A stretch of 64,000 nucleotides of DNA, taken from Deltaproteobacteria bacterium. Lineage in GTDB: Bacteria > Myxococcota_A > Polyangia > HGW-17. The position numbers and the translations under genes are program-made. Below the pieces are notes generated by a model. The model was not told where the DNA came from and searched no databases. It worked only from the letters and a program-made list of their open reading frames with translations. The stretch spans positions 1 through 64,000 of the forward strand of contig JAFGWM010000006.1 in the NCBI GenBank assembly GCA_016937155.1, in the 5' to 3' direction. Positions within the stretch are counted from its first letter, which is position 1. Each line of letters opens with the position of its first letter. Positions 45,851 through 55,166 of this stretch are shown in pieces.

Positions 45851-47149
45851 TTACTTTGTCTGATTTTTCTGGATTTGAAGGGAAATCTCGTTCATGAAGT
45901 TTTTCAGCATATTGTCATCAAGATTTTTAATTATCAGAGAGAACTGAGCAGTTCTTGACTCCATATTCACAAGTCTTGAATGAAAACAGCACACCTGAGT
46001 ATCTTTACCAACCCCGGCTTCAACCAAAGATGAAAGTGCTATTACTCTGGTATTGGCGGTGGCACGGCATCCACACCATATCTGTGTTTTCTCAATCATG
46101 AGAACACGCTGATTTGTAAGTACCAGCATTACTCTGATAAATCCACCGGTAATGGTAACAGTAAATGCCTGATATTTTGCCAGAAGTTTTAGTAAAGGGT
46201 TTGTTCCCAGAAAGAAGCCATCTCCCTCAATAGCGGTTATTATGTTTTCACCCTGAAGCAACTGAATTCCCTCCATCAAAGAATTGAAGTTCTTTGGCAT
46301 CGGAAAATTTCCACTTCCCGCCGCAGGGGGTTGAGCACCAACAGGAGGTGGAGGATTCCCCTGCGGAGGCGGAGGATTCCCCTGCGGAGGCGGAGGATTC
46401 CCCTGCGGAGGCGGAGGATTCTGTGAGCTTGCCTGCGGGGGCATTTGCTGCTGAGGTGGCAATGACTGAGGTGGCTGCATTGCCTGAGCGTCTAAAATTG
46501 TAGCACCCCCACCCACAAAAGGAACAGCAGCGGCGCCAGGTACTGGCTGCTGGGGAGGCATTTGCTGCTGCGGAGGCATTTGCTGTTGCGGAGGCATTTG
46601 CTGCTGCGGAGGCATTTGCTGTTGCGGAGGCATCTGCTGTTGCGGAGGCATCTGCTGCTGGGGAGGCATTTGCTGTTGCGGAGGCATTTGCTGTTGCGGA
46701 GGCATTTGCTGCTGGGGAGGTACTGGTTGTGATGCTGCAGTTCCCTCTTTTTGCTCATTAACCATCTGAGCCAGCATTCCCGCCATACCAGGGCCTGCCA
46801 TCATGGTTTTTTTAACCTGACGTTTCTGGGGATCCTGAGTAACATTGCTGGAAGGAGATGCAACCGGCGGCATCTGCTGCGGAGGCATTTGCTGTTGCAG
46901 CATCGGATTCGGAGCCTGAGGCTGTGAACTCTGAGTCGCTTGTGGTGGCGAAGGAGCCTGACCAACCTGAGGCGGGCTGACTTTCCCTTCTTTTTGTTCG
47001 TTAACCATTTGAGCCAGCATTCCCGCCATACCAGGGCCTGCCATCATGGTTTTTTTAACCTCTCTTTTTGCTGGTTGTTGCTGTTTACCACAACTTGGGC
47101 AAAAAGACTGCGAGGGATTAATAGGAGCTCCACATTCAGTGCAATTCAT
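45851..47149 (-). CDS. zinc-ribbon protein with Pro/Gln repeats and a PH-like C-terminal domain
   Basis: 432 residues, last gene of a four-gene operon. A zinc ribbon opens it (CTECG...CPSCG, residues 3-21). A 25-residue block with KKTMMAGPGMAGMLAQMVNE occurs twice (about 31-55 and 113-137). Then come about nine copies of PPQQQM and three of PPPPQGN. The last 140 residues (LLQGENIITAIEGDGFFLG, LVLTNQRVLMIEK) are a close paralogue of the whole neighbouring protein at 47181. The LTNxRV strand is typical of bacterial PH-like domains. No signal peptide, so it is cytoplasmic or inner-membrane associated. Function unknown. Confidence 0.75.
   Translation of the reverse strand: MNCTECGAPINPSQSFCPSCGKQQQPAKREVKKTMMAGPGMAGMLAQMVNEQKEGKVSPPQVGQAPSPPQATQSSQPQAPNPMLQQQMPPQQMPPVASPSSNVTQDPQKRQVKKTMMAGPGMAGMLAQMVNEQKEGTAASQPVPPQQQMPPQQQMPPQQQMPPQQQMPPQQQMPPQQQMPPQQQMPPQQQMPPQQQMPPQQPVPGAAAVPFVGGGATILDAQAMQPPQSLPPQQQMPPQASSQNPPPPQGNPPPPQGNPPPPQGNPPPPVGAQPPAAGSGNFPMPKNFNSLMEGIQLLQGENIITAIEGDGFFLGTNPLLKLLAKYQAFTVTITGGFIRVMLVLTNQRVLMIEKTQIWCGCRATANTRVIALSSLVEAGVGKDTQVCCFHSRLVNMESRTAQFSLIIKNLDDNMLKNFMNEISLQIQKNQTK
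46545..46715 (-). repeat. 18-bp tandem repeat coding for PPQQQM
   Basis: About nine copies of an 18-base unit differing by silent changes (GGCATTTGCTGCTGC versus GGCATTTGCTGTTGC on the + strand). It lies inside the zinc-ribbon gene and keeps the frame. Such a tract can change copy number by slippage, so its length may vary between strains. Confidence 0.9.
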
Positions 47150-47180
47150 GACCTGTTTTCCTCATTATGGTTGTCAAAAA

Positions 47181-47642
47181 TTAAATAGCGGGATTCATGA
47201 GAATAAGCATACTCATTCTTGAGATGAACTCTCTCAATTCCTGATCACTGAACTGTTTGACTACCATTGAATATTTTTGAGTAAAGGACTCAATGTGAAT
47301 CATCCTTGTATGAAAACAGCACATCTGAGTTTCTTTTGCACTTCCGGCCTCAACTATGGATTTAATTCCAATGGTGTGAACATTTTTTGTGGCTGTACAT
47401 CCACACATCTTCGCGGTGCTTTCCACAAGAATTACTCTTTTATTGGTAAGTACAAGAAAAATTCTGATGTGTCCGCCGGTGAGCTTTGTCATAAATGCCT
47501 GGATTTTTGCAATTGCCTTGGCAGCGGGGTTTGTTCCCAGGAAAAACCCATCAGCCTGAATTGCATAATCAATCTGCTCACCCTGCAGTAACTGTACGTT
47601 ATTAATTGCTTCCTGAATTTTGGGGGATAACTGGAGTGTCAT
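47181..47642 (-). CDS. PH-like domain protein, paralogue of the neighbouring C-terminal domain
   Basis: 153 residues with the same fold as the end of the protein at 45851: LLQGEQIDYAIQADGFFLG, then IRIFLVLTNKRVILVES, CGCTATKN, MCCFHTRMIHIES. The shared Cys-Gly-Cys and Cys-Cys-Phe-His positions could bind metal. The start lies 41 bases inside the preceding gene, so translation is coupled. It looks like the source of a tandem duplication, with the downstream copy having gained the zinc ribbon and repeats. Function unknown. Confidence 0.75.
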   Translation of the reverse strand: MTLQLSPKIQEAINNVQLLQGEQIDYAIQADGFFLGTNPAAKAIAKIQAFMTKLTGGHIRIFLVLTNKRVILVESTAKMCGCTATKNVHTIGIKSIVEAGSAKETQMCCFHTRMIHIESFTQKYSMVVKQFSDQELREFISRMSMLILMNPAI

Positions 47643-48216
47643 CTAACTCACCTTGTTCCTCGTTAAATTTAAATTTCTCAGTGGTTTGACCATCGGAACG
47701 GTAAACCACATGGTTTTTAAAGTCAACAGCAAATGAAAAATTATTTTCAGATCTGGCTATTCTGGTATTTTTTCTGATTATTTTCCGGCGTTCAAAAAAA
47801 CCTACATTTCGCTGGATAAGAATTTCATCAGCTACCACACGGTAACATGGATCTCCACAGTACTTTGATAGCGGCGATAACTCACCACCGGATTCAGAGT
47901 GTTCAAACATCTGCTTTTTAAGTATATGAAATTTTTTTGAAGTCTGGGAATGAATAAAATATGCCCATTTAATCATCCAGATGGCAGGAAACAACAATAA
48001 TAGTGTAAGCCACCACCAGGCAGGTTTCAGGATCAATGATGAAAGAGGAAGCAGTATTCCCGAAATTAACAGCAGGTAGGCATACCTATTGAAACTGAAG
48101 TACAGCTTTAGTTTTTTCGGAAAACCAAACTGAATTTTTTCTTCAATAAGAAGAAAATTTTCTCCTTTTTCATGGGATTCGGTTTTCAATCTATATCTCC
48201 ACCGCAACTGGGACAA
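47602..48216 (-). CDS. membrane protein with two helices and a soluble C-terminal domain
   Basis: 204 residues. Two adjacent membrane helices (AYLLLISGILLPLSSLIL about 46-63 and WWWLTLLLLFPAIWMIKWAY about 67-86) are followed by a cytoplasmic region with short strands (YRVVADEILIQRNVGFFERR, NHVVYRSDGQTTEKF). I do not recognise a family. It overlaps both neighbours (31 bases with the TM2 gene, 41 with the PH-like gene), which places it firmly in the operon. Confidence 0.75.
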   Translation of the reverse strand: MSQLRWRYRLKTESHEKGENFLLIEEKIQFGFPKKLKLYFSFNRYAYLLLISGILLPLSSLILKPAWWWLTLLLLFPAIWMIKWAYFIHSQTSKKFHILKKQMFEHSESGGELSPLSKYCGDPCYRVVADEILIQRNVGFFERRKIIRKNTRIARSENNFSFAVDFKNHVVYRSDGQTTEKFKFNEEQGELDDTPVIPQNSGSN

Positions 48217-48656
48217 CTTGTGGCAGTACTTAGAACCTTACGGCCACAGTACTGGCAGGTGACTTTACTTACGCCGGCAGTTGGCGCAGTTCCCAAAACG
48301 GCGCCGTCGGAAGGTCCATCGGCAGAATACTGTTTCATTTTTCTTCTGAGATTAATAGAATTTGCAATACCAATTGCTTTTTCTTCATTCATCTCCCTTA
48401 TGGTGGATTTAAGTGTGAATGCTTCCACAAAACCCACAATCAGAGGAATAAATGTGTAAACAAAAAGGATGGAAAGAATACCAAGGATCCACCTTTTTAA
48501 GTAAAAGTGATGGAGTCCTATAAAACCGCCAAAAATAGCAAGTTTAAGAGCAAGTTTATAATCAAGTTTAACTTCATTGTAATCAGAGAGAAAAAGTTTT
48601 TGCTCTTCCTCATCAAAACTGTACATACCAATAATGTTTTCTTCCACCGTGCTCAT
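48186..48656 (-). CDS. TM2-domain protein with C-terminal zinc ribbon
   Basis: 156 residues, first gene of the operon. The central TM2 unit is KLAIFGGFIGLHHFYLKRW followed by ILGILSILFVYTFIPLIVGF: two helices joined by a short Gly-rich turn with the typical GxHxFYL. The C-terminus is a zinc ribbon (CQYCGRKVLSTATSCPSCGG), a near match to the ribbon opening the last gene of the operon. The membrane unit plus ribbon suggests anchoring and a binding role; nothing more can be said. Confidence 0.78.
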   Translation of the reverse strand: MSTVEENIIGMYSFDEEEQKLFLSDYNEVKLDYKLALKLAIFGGFIGLHHFYLKRWILGILSILFVYTFIPLIVGFVEAFTLKSTIREMNEEKAIGIANSINLRRKMKQYSADGPSDGAVLGTAPTAGVSKVTCQYCGRKVLSTATSCPSCGGDID

Positions 48657-48761
48657 TGAGATGCCTTTTTCCAGTTAAAAAGAAAAATTTCAAACAACAG
48701 TAAATCACTTTAACAAAAAAATTGATAAATATAAATTTAATAAAATCCTTTCTGACTGAAT

Positions 48762-48818
48762 GGAGTCCCCCGGAGTCTGGCGGTATTCCAGTTGAGTTTG
48801 TCGGAGTCCCCCGGAGTC
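48762..48818. repeat. pair of 16-base direct repeats
   Basis: GGAGTCCCCCGGAGTC occurs at 48762-48777 and 48803-48818, 25 bases apart, in the gap between the TM2 operon and the thrombospondin-repeat gene. The repeat itself contains GGAGTC twice. No protein is coded here. Its role is unknown; it could be a remnant of a small repeated element. Confidence 0.6.
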
Positions 48819-48907
48819 CAATTCATAGAAATTCATATAAAGTATGAAAGGGGATTAAAGGTCTACAGGAGATATTGATTTAAAAGTGGACCAAATGGGA
48901 GAATTAA

Positions 48908-51900
48908 TCAGAAACGTCTTCGAATTATTGCTGCTCCCAAGAGAAGCATAACGACTATTGCAGGTGAAACCGGTGAAGAATTGCTATTTCCGGGTGTTGA
49001 ACATCCACATCCGCTGTCTTTCCCTGAAGATTCCTCACATGCGTCCCCGATGCCGTCCCCATTTGTATCCAGTTGATCCGCATTGGGAATCATAGGACAG
49101 TTATCTTCAAGATCCAGTATTCCATCCTGATCATCATCACTGTCACATGCATCCCCGTATGCATCACCATCATTATTTTCCTGATCAGGATTCGATACAT
49201 AAGGGCAATTGTCGTCTTCGTCAGCAACACCATCACCATCACTGTCACCATCGCATGCATCTCCGACACCGTTTCCATCACTGTCAGTCTGATCCACATT
49301 GGAAACAACGACACAGTTATCATCCACATCAGGAATAGTGTCATTATCATCATCATCGTCACATGCATCACCCATGGAGTCATCATCACTGTTTGCCTGG
49401 TCATTGTTTGGTGTATCAACGCAGTTGTCAAGTTCATCCGGAATGCCATCACCATCACTGTCACCATCGCATGCGTCCCCGATACCGTTTCCATCGCTGT
49501 CCTGTTGATTGTTGTTGGAAATCAGCGGACAGTTATCTTCGTCATCCGGGATATTGTCATTGTCATCATCGTTGTCGCATGCATCACCGTATGCATCATT
49601 ATCGTTATTGCTCTGATCAGGATTAGCAATTTCAGGACAATTGTCTTCATCATCCAAAATTCCGTCATTGTCATCATCATCGTCGCAAATATCGCCGATA
49701 TCGTCTAAATCGGTATCGCTCTGGTTGCTGTTGGAAATCAACCGACAGTTATCTTCTCCATCGCTGACCCCGTCGTTATCGCTATCCGGGTCGAGATAGT
49801 CAGGTATGTCATCATGATCAGTGTCAACAGGAGGAGTATCTATGTCGTCATCTCCTGCCTCCACACTGTCTGGAATACCATCATCGTCACTATCTGTATC
49901 CTGGAAATCCGGAATGCCATCATCATCATAGTCAATAGGAGCAGTATTGATATCGTTATCCCATGCTTCATCGGCATCACTGATACCATCACCGTCACTA
50001 TCTTCATCAACGGCATCGACCATTCCGTCGTTGTCGGTGTCAACAATGCCATTTTTACATTCATCGGCATCGCTGATACCGTCACCATCGCTATCGAGGT
50101 TCATAGGATCCATGTCTGCTGCAATTTCGTCTTCATCGGAAATGCCGTCATTATCATCATCACCGTCACATTCATCCCCGATGTAATCATTATCAAAGTC
50201 AAGCTGTTCGGGATTATAAATCAACGGACAGTTATCCTCAAGATCCTGGATTCCGTCACCATCAGCATCACTGTCACATGCATCACCATAGCCGTTGTTA
50301 TCGGTATCTGTTTGATCAGCATTGTCAACAAGCCTGCAATTGTCCACATTGTCCAAAATACCATCATTATCACTGTCAGGGTCAATATAATCGGGAATTG
50401 AATCATTATCGGTATCCGCAACAGGAGTTGTAACATCGTTGTCTCCTGCTTCCAGACGGTCGATAATACCATCATCGTCACTATCATCATCAAGAGCATC
50501 AATGATTCCGTCTTCATCTGTATCCACAGGATTTGAATGATCAACGCCAATTTCAACGCCGTCAGGAATAGTATCACCATCAGAATCAATATCCAGAGGA
50601 TCCATATCTGCAGCTATTTCATCCACATCACTTACGCCATCACCATCATCATCATCATCACATGCATCACCCTCACCGTCATTATCGGTGTCTAACTGAT
50701 CGGTATTCACTTCAAGGGGGCAGTTGTCAATATCATCAGAAACACCGTCACCATCATCATCGTCATCACATGCATCACCCTCACCGTCATTATCCGTATC
50801 TGTCTGATCTGTGTTTGAAACATTTATACAGTTATCATTGCAGTCTAAAATAGTGTCCATATCTGTGTCAGTATCAGCAACACCGCAACCACACATGCCG
50901 GGCTCGGTTTTGAGCGGGTCATTAATGCAGTTGTCGTTGCAGTCGGGAGTGCCGTCCATATCTGTGTCAGTATCAGTTACACCGCAACCGCAAACCCCGG
51001 GTTCAGTTTTGAGGGGGTCAGTGGAGCAGTTATCGTTGCAGTCAGGAGTGCCGTCGGCATCGGAATCAGTATCAGCTACATTGCAACCGCAAACCCCGGG
51101 TTCAGTTTTGAGGGGGTCAGTGGAGCAGTTGTCATTGCAATCGAGAGTACCGTCGGCATCGGAATCAGTATCAGCTACATTGCAGCCACAAACACCGGGC
51201 TCAGTTTTGAGGGGATCAGTGGAGCAGTTGTCGTTACAGTCGGGGGTGCCGTCGGCATCGGAGTCAGTATCAGCTACATTGCAACCACAAACGCCTGGCA
51301 GGATTTTACCCGGGTCAGAAGGACATGCGTCATTACAGTCGGGGGTGCCGTCGGCATCGGAGTCAGTATCAGCTACATTGCAACCACAAACACCGGGTTC
51401 AGTTTTGAGGGGATCAGTGGAGCAGTTATCGTTGCAGTCGGGAGTGCCGTCGGCATCGGAATCAGTATCAGCTACATTGCAACCGCAAACGCCTGGCAGG
51501 ATTTTACCCGGGTCAGAAGGACATGCGTCATTACAGTCGGCAGTGCCGTCAGCATCGGAGTCAGTATCAGCAACACCGCAACCGCAAATACCTGGCAGAA
51601 TTTTACCCGGGTCAGAAGGACATGCGTCATTACAGTCGGGAGTGCCGTCGGCATCGGAGTCAGTATCAAGTACACCGCAACCGCAAACACCTGGAAGAAT
51701 TTTAACTGGATCTTCCGGGCAGCCATCGATGCAGTCGGGAGTGCCATCGGCATCGGAGTCAGTATCAGCTACATTGCAACCACAAACACCGGGTTCGGAT
51801 TTATCAGGATCATCAATGCATCCATCAGCACAGTCAGGTACAAAATCTCCATCTGAATCGGTTTCCGGATTACCACAACCACATATTTCCGGCTGAGTTT

Positions 51901-54232
51901 TATCAGGATCTTCCGGGCAGTTATCATTACAGTCTGGGGTGCCGTCGGCATCGGAGTCAGTATCAGCTACACCGCAACCGCATATGCCGGGTTCAGTTTT
52001 TAGTGGATCCTTATCGCAGCTTTCACATACGTTACCATATCCGTCACCATCCTGATCCGCCTGATCTGCATTGGGATCAGCAGGACAGTTGTCACACACA
52101 TCGCCTATACCGTCAGAATCAGTATCCGCCTGATCTGCATTAGGATCAATAGGGCAGTTGTCATCACCATCAAGTACACCATCCGAGTCTGAGTCAAGCA
52201 ATTCACACACATCACCCACACCGTTACTGTCAGCATCCGCCTGATCCGGGTTAGAATCAAGAGGACAGTTGTCACATACATCACCTACACCATCGGAGTC
52301 GGTATCCTCCTGAATGGGATTAACGTCAAACTCACAGTTGTCACATACATCACCCACACCATCGGAGTCGGCGTCTGACTGATCTGAATTTACATCGTCT
52401 ATGCAGTTGTCACATGCATCACCGGTACCGTCAGAATCAGTATCCGCCTGATCCGGATTAGGATCGAGGGGGCAGTTGTCATCTCCGTCTAAAATACCAT
52501 CGCTGTCAATGTCATTGCTGTCACATGCATCACCTATTCCATCAAGATCAGTATCCTCCTGAGATGGATTAGCGTCGTTTATGCAGTTGTCACATGCATC
52601 ACCCACACCATCGGAGTCGGTATCCGATTGATCTGCATTGGGAACCATGATACAGTTATCAACATCGTCGAAAACACCATCACTGTCAAAGTCCGTAGGT
52701 TCACACACATCACCTATACCATTACTGTCAGAATCCTCCTGTCCTGGATTTGAGTCATCTACGCAGTTATCGCACGCATCACCCACACCATCGGAGTCGG
52801 TATCAGTCTGGACACTGTTGGGAGTGTTTACACAGTTGTCTAAAAGATCAATAATTCCATCGCCGTCGCTATCAACTCCGCTTATGGTGCCTGGGGTTCC
52901 TGTGGTGGTGTCCACAAAGAAATCAGTTCCCATACTGTCAGTATCCCAAGATGAAAAATCACGGCTGATGGTCTGGTTGTTTCCAGATAGAATGGTTCCG
53001 GTGACCGTAGGAATATTTCCTGATTCATAATCAATTGCATCTATTATGGTATCGGAAGAATCAAGAATTAAAACTTCATCACCTGAATTACCCAGACCAA
53101 TACTGCCCGTTGTCCAGGGAGTATAAGTTGTTACCGCAACAGCTGATGTTCCTCCTGCAGTTTGAGCATAGTCAGGTTCAAAGGAATATACAGACAGAAA
53201 GGTATCAGCATTTACTGCAAGAATGCGATTTTCATAGCTTCCGATGGATCCGGAATTAAGAACCTTCATTCCTCCACCCTTCACAATTGGATTTTCCTCA
53301 TCCCCAATTTTGTAGTTATCAAGGGCTACGGATGATGGAGAAACGTTAAAGAATTCTATCCATTCCACATCACCATCGTACATCACTTCTGAAATAAGGA
53401 GAGGAGAATAAACTTCTCCTGGGTTGAAGCCCCAAAGTGCGGATGTGAAAGGATCAGCAAAGTGGATTGTGAAACTGTAGTCCAAAACACCATCGGAAAC
53501 TTCATCCCAGGTGTTATAAACAGCGGCCGGAGCGCTGTAATTGGTGACAGCATCCAGAACGTTGGATTGAGCACTGGCACTTGTATCCCATACGGTATCT
53601 GATGTATTGGATTTGAAAACAGCAACGGAAAATCGTATTGGACTTGCCGGTGGTCCTGAAAGAGAGAGAGCACTCCAAGGAATTTTAATTTCAACGGTAT
53701 CAGTATCCTGATCTATAGCTGTCTCACCTGTGGAAGACCAGTTTGATGAAACATCAAAAAATCCCATGTCAATCTGGCTGCTGCCGAACCTTGTATGAAA
53801 CAGATATTCCCATGCATTAGCTGAAGTGACAGATGTTTCAGCGTTTCCATGAAACCATGTGTTTCCACTGCCATCTGTCTGATCAAGATCGACTGCAATT
53901 TGAATCTGGAGAGCTCCATTACCACTTTCCTGGGTAATATCCTCAAATTTAGCCATGAAGTAGAGGTAGGATGCATCTCCGGTGACTCTGAATTCTGTGA
54001 GATCAACATCAGTATCAGGGGATGAAAAGTCAGTTCTTTCATCACCACTGCCATCCAGCCATATGAATGAACCTTCATTTGATGAATTTCGCTGGATAAC
54101 CCCAATGTTTGGGATTCCATATGTGATTCCTATCCAGTCAATATCTGTGGCATCAACGGTTATTGTATTTGCCAGTGCCAGACCTGGTATAAGTGCTATT
54201 AACGCCACCAGAAATAATAAAGTACGTCTCAT
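48908..54232 (-). CDS. giant secreted thrombospondin type 3 repeat protein with MYXO-CTERM-like tail
   Basis: About 1774 residues from the ATG at 54232 (GGAGG eight bases upstream; an ATG 17 codons earlier lacks a site). A signal peptide (LLFLVALIALIPGLALA) precedes a beta-rich domain, then a lamin-tail domain (SPLLISEVMYDGDVEWIEFF). From about residue 440 come dozens of thrombospondin type 3 calcium-binding repeats (DTDSDGVGDACDNC type), interrupted by twelve 33-residue Cys repeats (CGCNVADTDSDADGTPDCND). The end has GCGCST, a hydrophobic stretch (AIVVMLLLGAAI) and RRRF, the layout of the MYXO-CTERM sorting signal processed by a rhomboid/CPBP-type peptidase. Surface display is expected; a calcium-stiffened adhesin or stalk is a reasonable guess. 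Confidence 0.87.
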   Translation of the reverse strand: MRRTLLFLVALIALIPGLALANTITVDATDIDWIGITYGIPNIGVIQRNSSNEGSFIWLDGSGDERTDFSSPDTDVDLTEFRVTGDASYLYFMAKFEDITQESGNGALQIQIAVDLDQTDGSGNTWFHGNAETSVTSANAWEYLFHTRFGSSQIDMGFFDVSSNWSSTGETAIDQDTDTVEIKIPWSALSLSGPPASPIRFSVAVFKSNTSDTVWDTSASAQSNVLDAVTNYSAPAAVYNTWDEVSDGVLDYSFTIHFADPFTSALWGFNPGEVYSPLLISEVMYDGDVEWIEFFNVSPSSVALDNYKIGDEENPIVKGGGMKVLNSGSIGSYENRILAVNADTFLSVYSFEPDYAQTAGGTSAVAVTTYTPWTTGSIGLGNSGDEVLILDSSDTIIDAIDYESGNIPTVTGTILSGNNQTISRDFSSWDTDSMGTDFFVDTTTGTPGTISGVDSDGDGIIDLLDNCVNTPNSVQTDTDSDGVGDACDNCVDDSNPGQEDSDSNGIGDVCEPTDFDSDGVFDDVDNCIMVPNADQSDTDSDGVGDACDNCINDANPSQEDTDLDGIGDACDSNDIDSDGILDGDDNCPLDPNPDQADTDSDGTGDACDNCIDDVNSDQSDADSDGVGDVCDNCEFDVNPIQEDTDSDGVGDVCDNCPLDSNPDQADADSNGVGDVCELLDSDSDGVLDGDDNCPIDPNADQADTDSDGIGDVCDNCPADPNADQADQDGDGYGNVCESCDKDPLKTEPGICGCGVADTDSDADGTPDCNDNCPEDPDKTQPEICGCGNPETDSDGDFVPDCADGCIDDPDKSEPGVCGCNVADTDSDADGTPDCIDGCPEDPVKILPGVCGCGVLDTDSDADGTPDCNDACPSDPGKILPGICGCGVADTDSDADGTADCNDACPSDPGKILPGVCGCNVADTDSDADGTPDCNDNCSTDPLKTEPGVCGCNVADTDSDADGTPDCNDACPSDPGKILPGVCGCNVADTDSDADGTPDCNDNCSTDPLKTEPGVCGCNVADTDSDADGTLDCNDNCSTDPLKTEPGVCGCNVADTDSDADGTPDCNDNCSTDPLKTEPGVCGCGVTDTDTDMDGTPDCNDNCINDPLKTEPGMCGCGVADTDTDMDTILDCNDNCINVSNTDQTDTDNDGEGDACDDDDDGDGVSDDIDNCPLEVNTDQLDTDNDGEGDACDDDDDGDGVSDVDEIAADMDPLDIDSDGDTIPDGVEIGVDHSNPVDTDEDGIIDALDDDSDDDGIIDRLEAGDNDVTTPVADTDNDSIPDYIDPDSDNDGILDNVDNCRLVDNADQTDTDNNGYGDACDSDADGDGIQDLEDNCPLIYNPEQLDFDNDYIGDECDGDDDNDGISDEDEIAADMDPMNLDSDGDGISDADECKNGIVDTDNDGMVDAVDEDSDGDGISDADEAWDNDINTAPIDYDDDGIPDFQDTDSDDDGIPDSVEAGDDDIDTPPVDTDHDDIPDYLDPDSDNDGVSDGEDNCRLISNSNQSDTDLDDIGDICDDDDDNDGILDDEDNCPEIANPDQSNNDNDAYGDACDNDDDNDNIPDDEDNCPLISNNNQQDSDGNGIGDACDGDSDGDGIPDELDNCVDTPNNDQANSDDDSMGDACDDDDDNDTIPDVDDNCVVVSNVDQTDSDGNGVGDACDGDSDGDGVADEDDNCPYVSNPDQENNDGDAYGDACDSDDDQDGILDLEDNCPMIPNADQLDTNGDGIGDACEESSGKDSGCGCSTPGNSNSSPVSPAIVVMLLLGAAIIRRRF
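50830..51985 (-). repeat. twelve tandem 99-bp repeats inside the thrombospondin-repeat gene
   Basis: The coding DNA holds twelve consecutive units of 33 codons, each with CGC at its start, DTDSDADGTPDC in the middle and KTEPGV or KILPGV at its end. Two alternating subtypes (DPLKTEPGV and DPGKILPGV) recur in the same order, a sign of unequal crossing-over or gene conversion. Identity between some units is near complete at DNA level. Confidence 0.9.
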
Positions 54233-54328
54233 TATCAGAACCTCCAGAAAATTACTGGAGGTAATTATATCACTGATTAGCACTATTTCAGTGTTTTTAT
54301 TGAAAAAAGATAGTTTAACGGAAGATTG

Positions 54329-55024
54329 TCATCTTTTTATAAGATTACTTCTGGCAAAAGTGAGAAAGAAGAGTTCTTTGGCCCCGTGATTTTTCAGGAA
54401 ATTTCCATATGTATTTAGAGTGGTACCAGTGGTGCGTACATCATCGACAATCAGTATTTTACCTTCAGGAACCGGTGATGTAATGATAAATTCATTCAGA
54501 GGTAGTATTTTCCTTTCTGATCTATTTTTCGATACCTGTGGTGGAGAGTGTTTTCTTTTTGCAACAGAAATGAATTTAAGATTGTCATCCCGGGAACTTA
54601 TTGTTCGGGATATTATATCCGTATGGGAAAATCCCCGTTTTCGATAGGTTTCTTCTGATACCGGTACTCCTGTCACATAATCACAGTTAAATTTCCCGGC
54701 AGCATCTGTCAGGGCGATTCCTATTCTCTGGAATATCCATGGTATTTCACCATATTTGCCTTTTTTTATCATTGACGCTGCTGTAGCTGCATATTCATAA
54801 ATGGAAACGCCACCAGTGAAAATCTGATTCTTTTCCAGCATACAATAGCCACATACACTTCCTTCAGTTATTGGTTTTGCACAGTAAATACAAAGAGGTG
54901 GAGTCAGAGGTAAAAGTCCCAAAAAGCAGTTTTCACAAAAGAGTCCATCCGGAACACTGATGGGTTTTTGACAGTTTGAACAAAGTGGTTTGAACAGTTT
55001 TTTTGAAATATAGCGCATTAACAT
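54329..55024 (-). CDS. comF: ComF family phosphoribosyltransferase-like protein
   Basis: 231 residues if started at the ATG at 55024 (frame open to 55096 but ComF proteins begin close to the first Cys pair). An N-terminal zinc-binding region has four CxxC pairs (CSNCQKP, CENC, CIYCAKP, CGYC). The phosphoribosyl-binding loop is ILIVDDVRTTGTT near the C-terminus. ComF proteins are needed for DNA uptake in naturally competent bacteria, at the step of moving single strands inwards, and are also linked to replication restart. No other competence genes are near. No clear ribosome site supports any start. Confidence 0.88.
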   Translation of the reverse strand: MLMRYISKKLFKPLCSNCQKPISVPDGLFCENCFLGLLPLTPPLCIYCAKPITEGSVCGYCMLEKNQIFTGGVSIYEYAATAASMIKKGKYGEIPWIFQRIGIALTDAAGKFNCDYVTGVPVSEETYRKRGFSHTDIISRTISSRDDNLKFISVAKRKHSPPQVSKNRSERKILPLNEFIITSPVPEGKILIVDDVRTTGTTLNTYGNFLKNHGAKELFFLTFARSNLIKR

Positions 55025-55166
55025 GAAATAATTTTCGCCGTATTGAATACTTTGTTTCAGAATTTTTCTTTTTATGATGAAAAAAATCTGGCACAATCAT
55101 GATTTCAGGTAATGGAATAGATCCCGAAATAAGAAAATTTTACTTTGTGGAAGCCGGAGACAGTAA

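Noticed and set aside
49073-50401. Long + strand frames rich in Ile/Val, resembling membrane proteins
   Set aside because: They arise from reading GAT/GAC-rich Asp codons of the repeat protein backwards; no start signals and no real family.
50811-51896. A 361-residue + strand open frame with internal repeats
   Set aside because: It is the complement of the 99-bp Cys repeats of the thrombospondin-type gene; its repeats (Ser/Gln/Pro) only mirror that gene and it has no domain or ribosome site.
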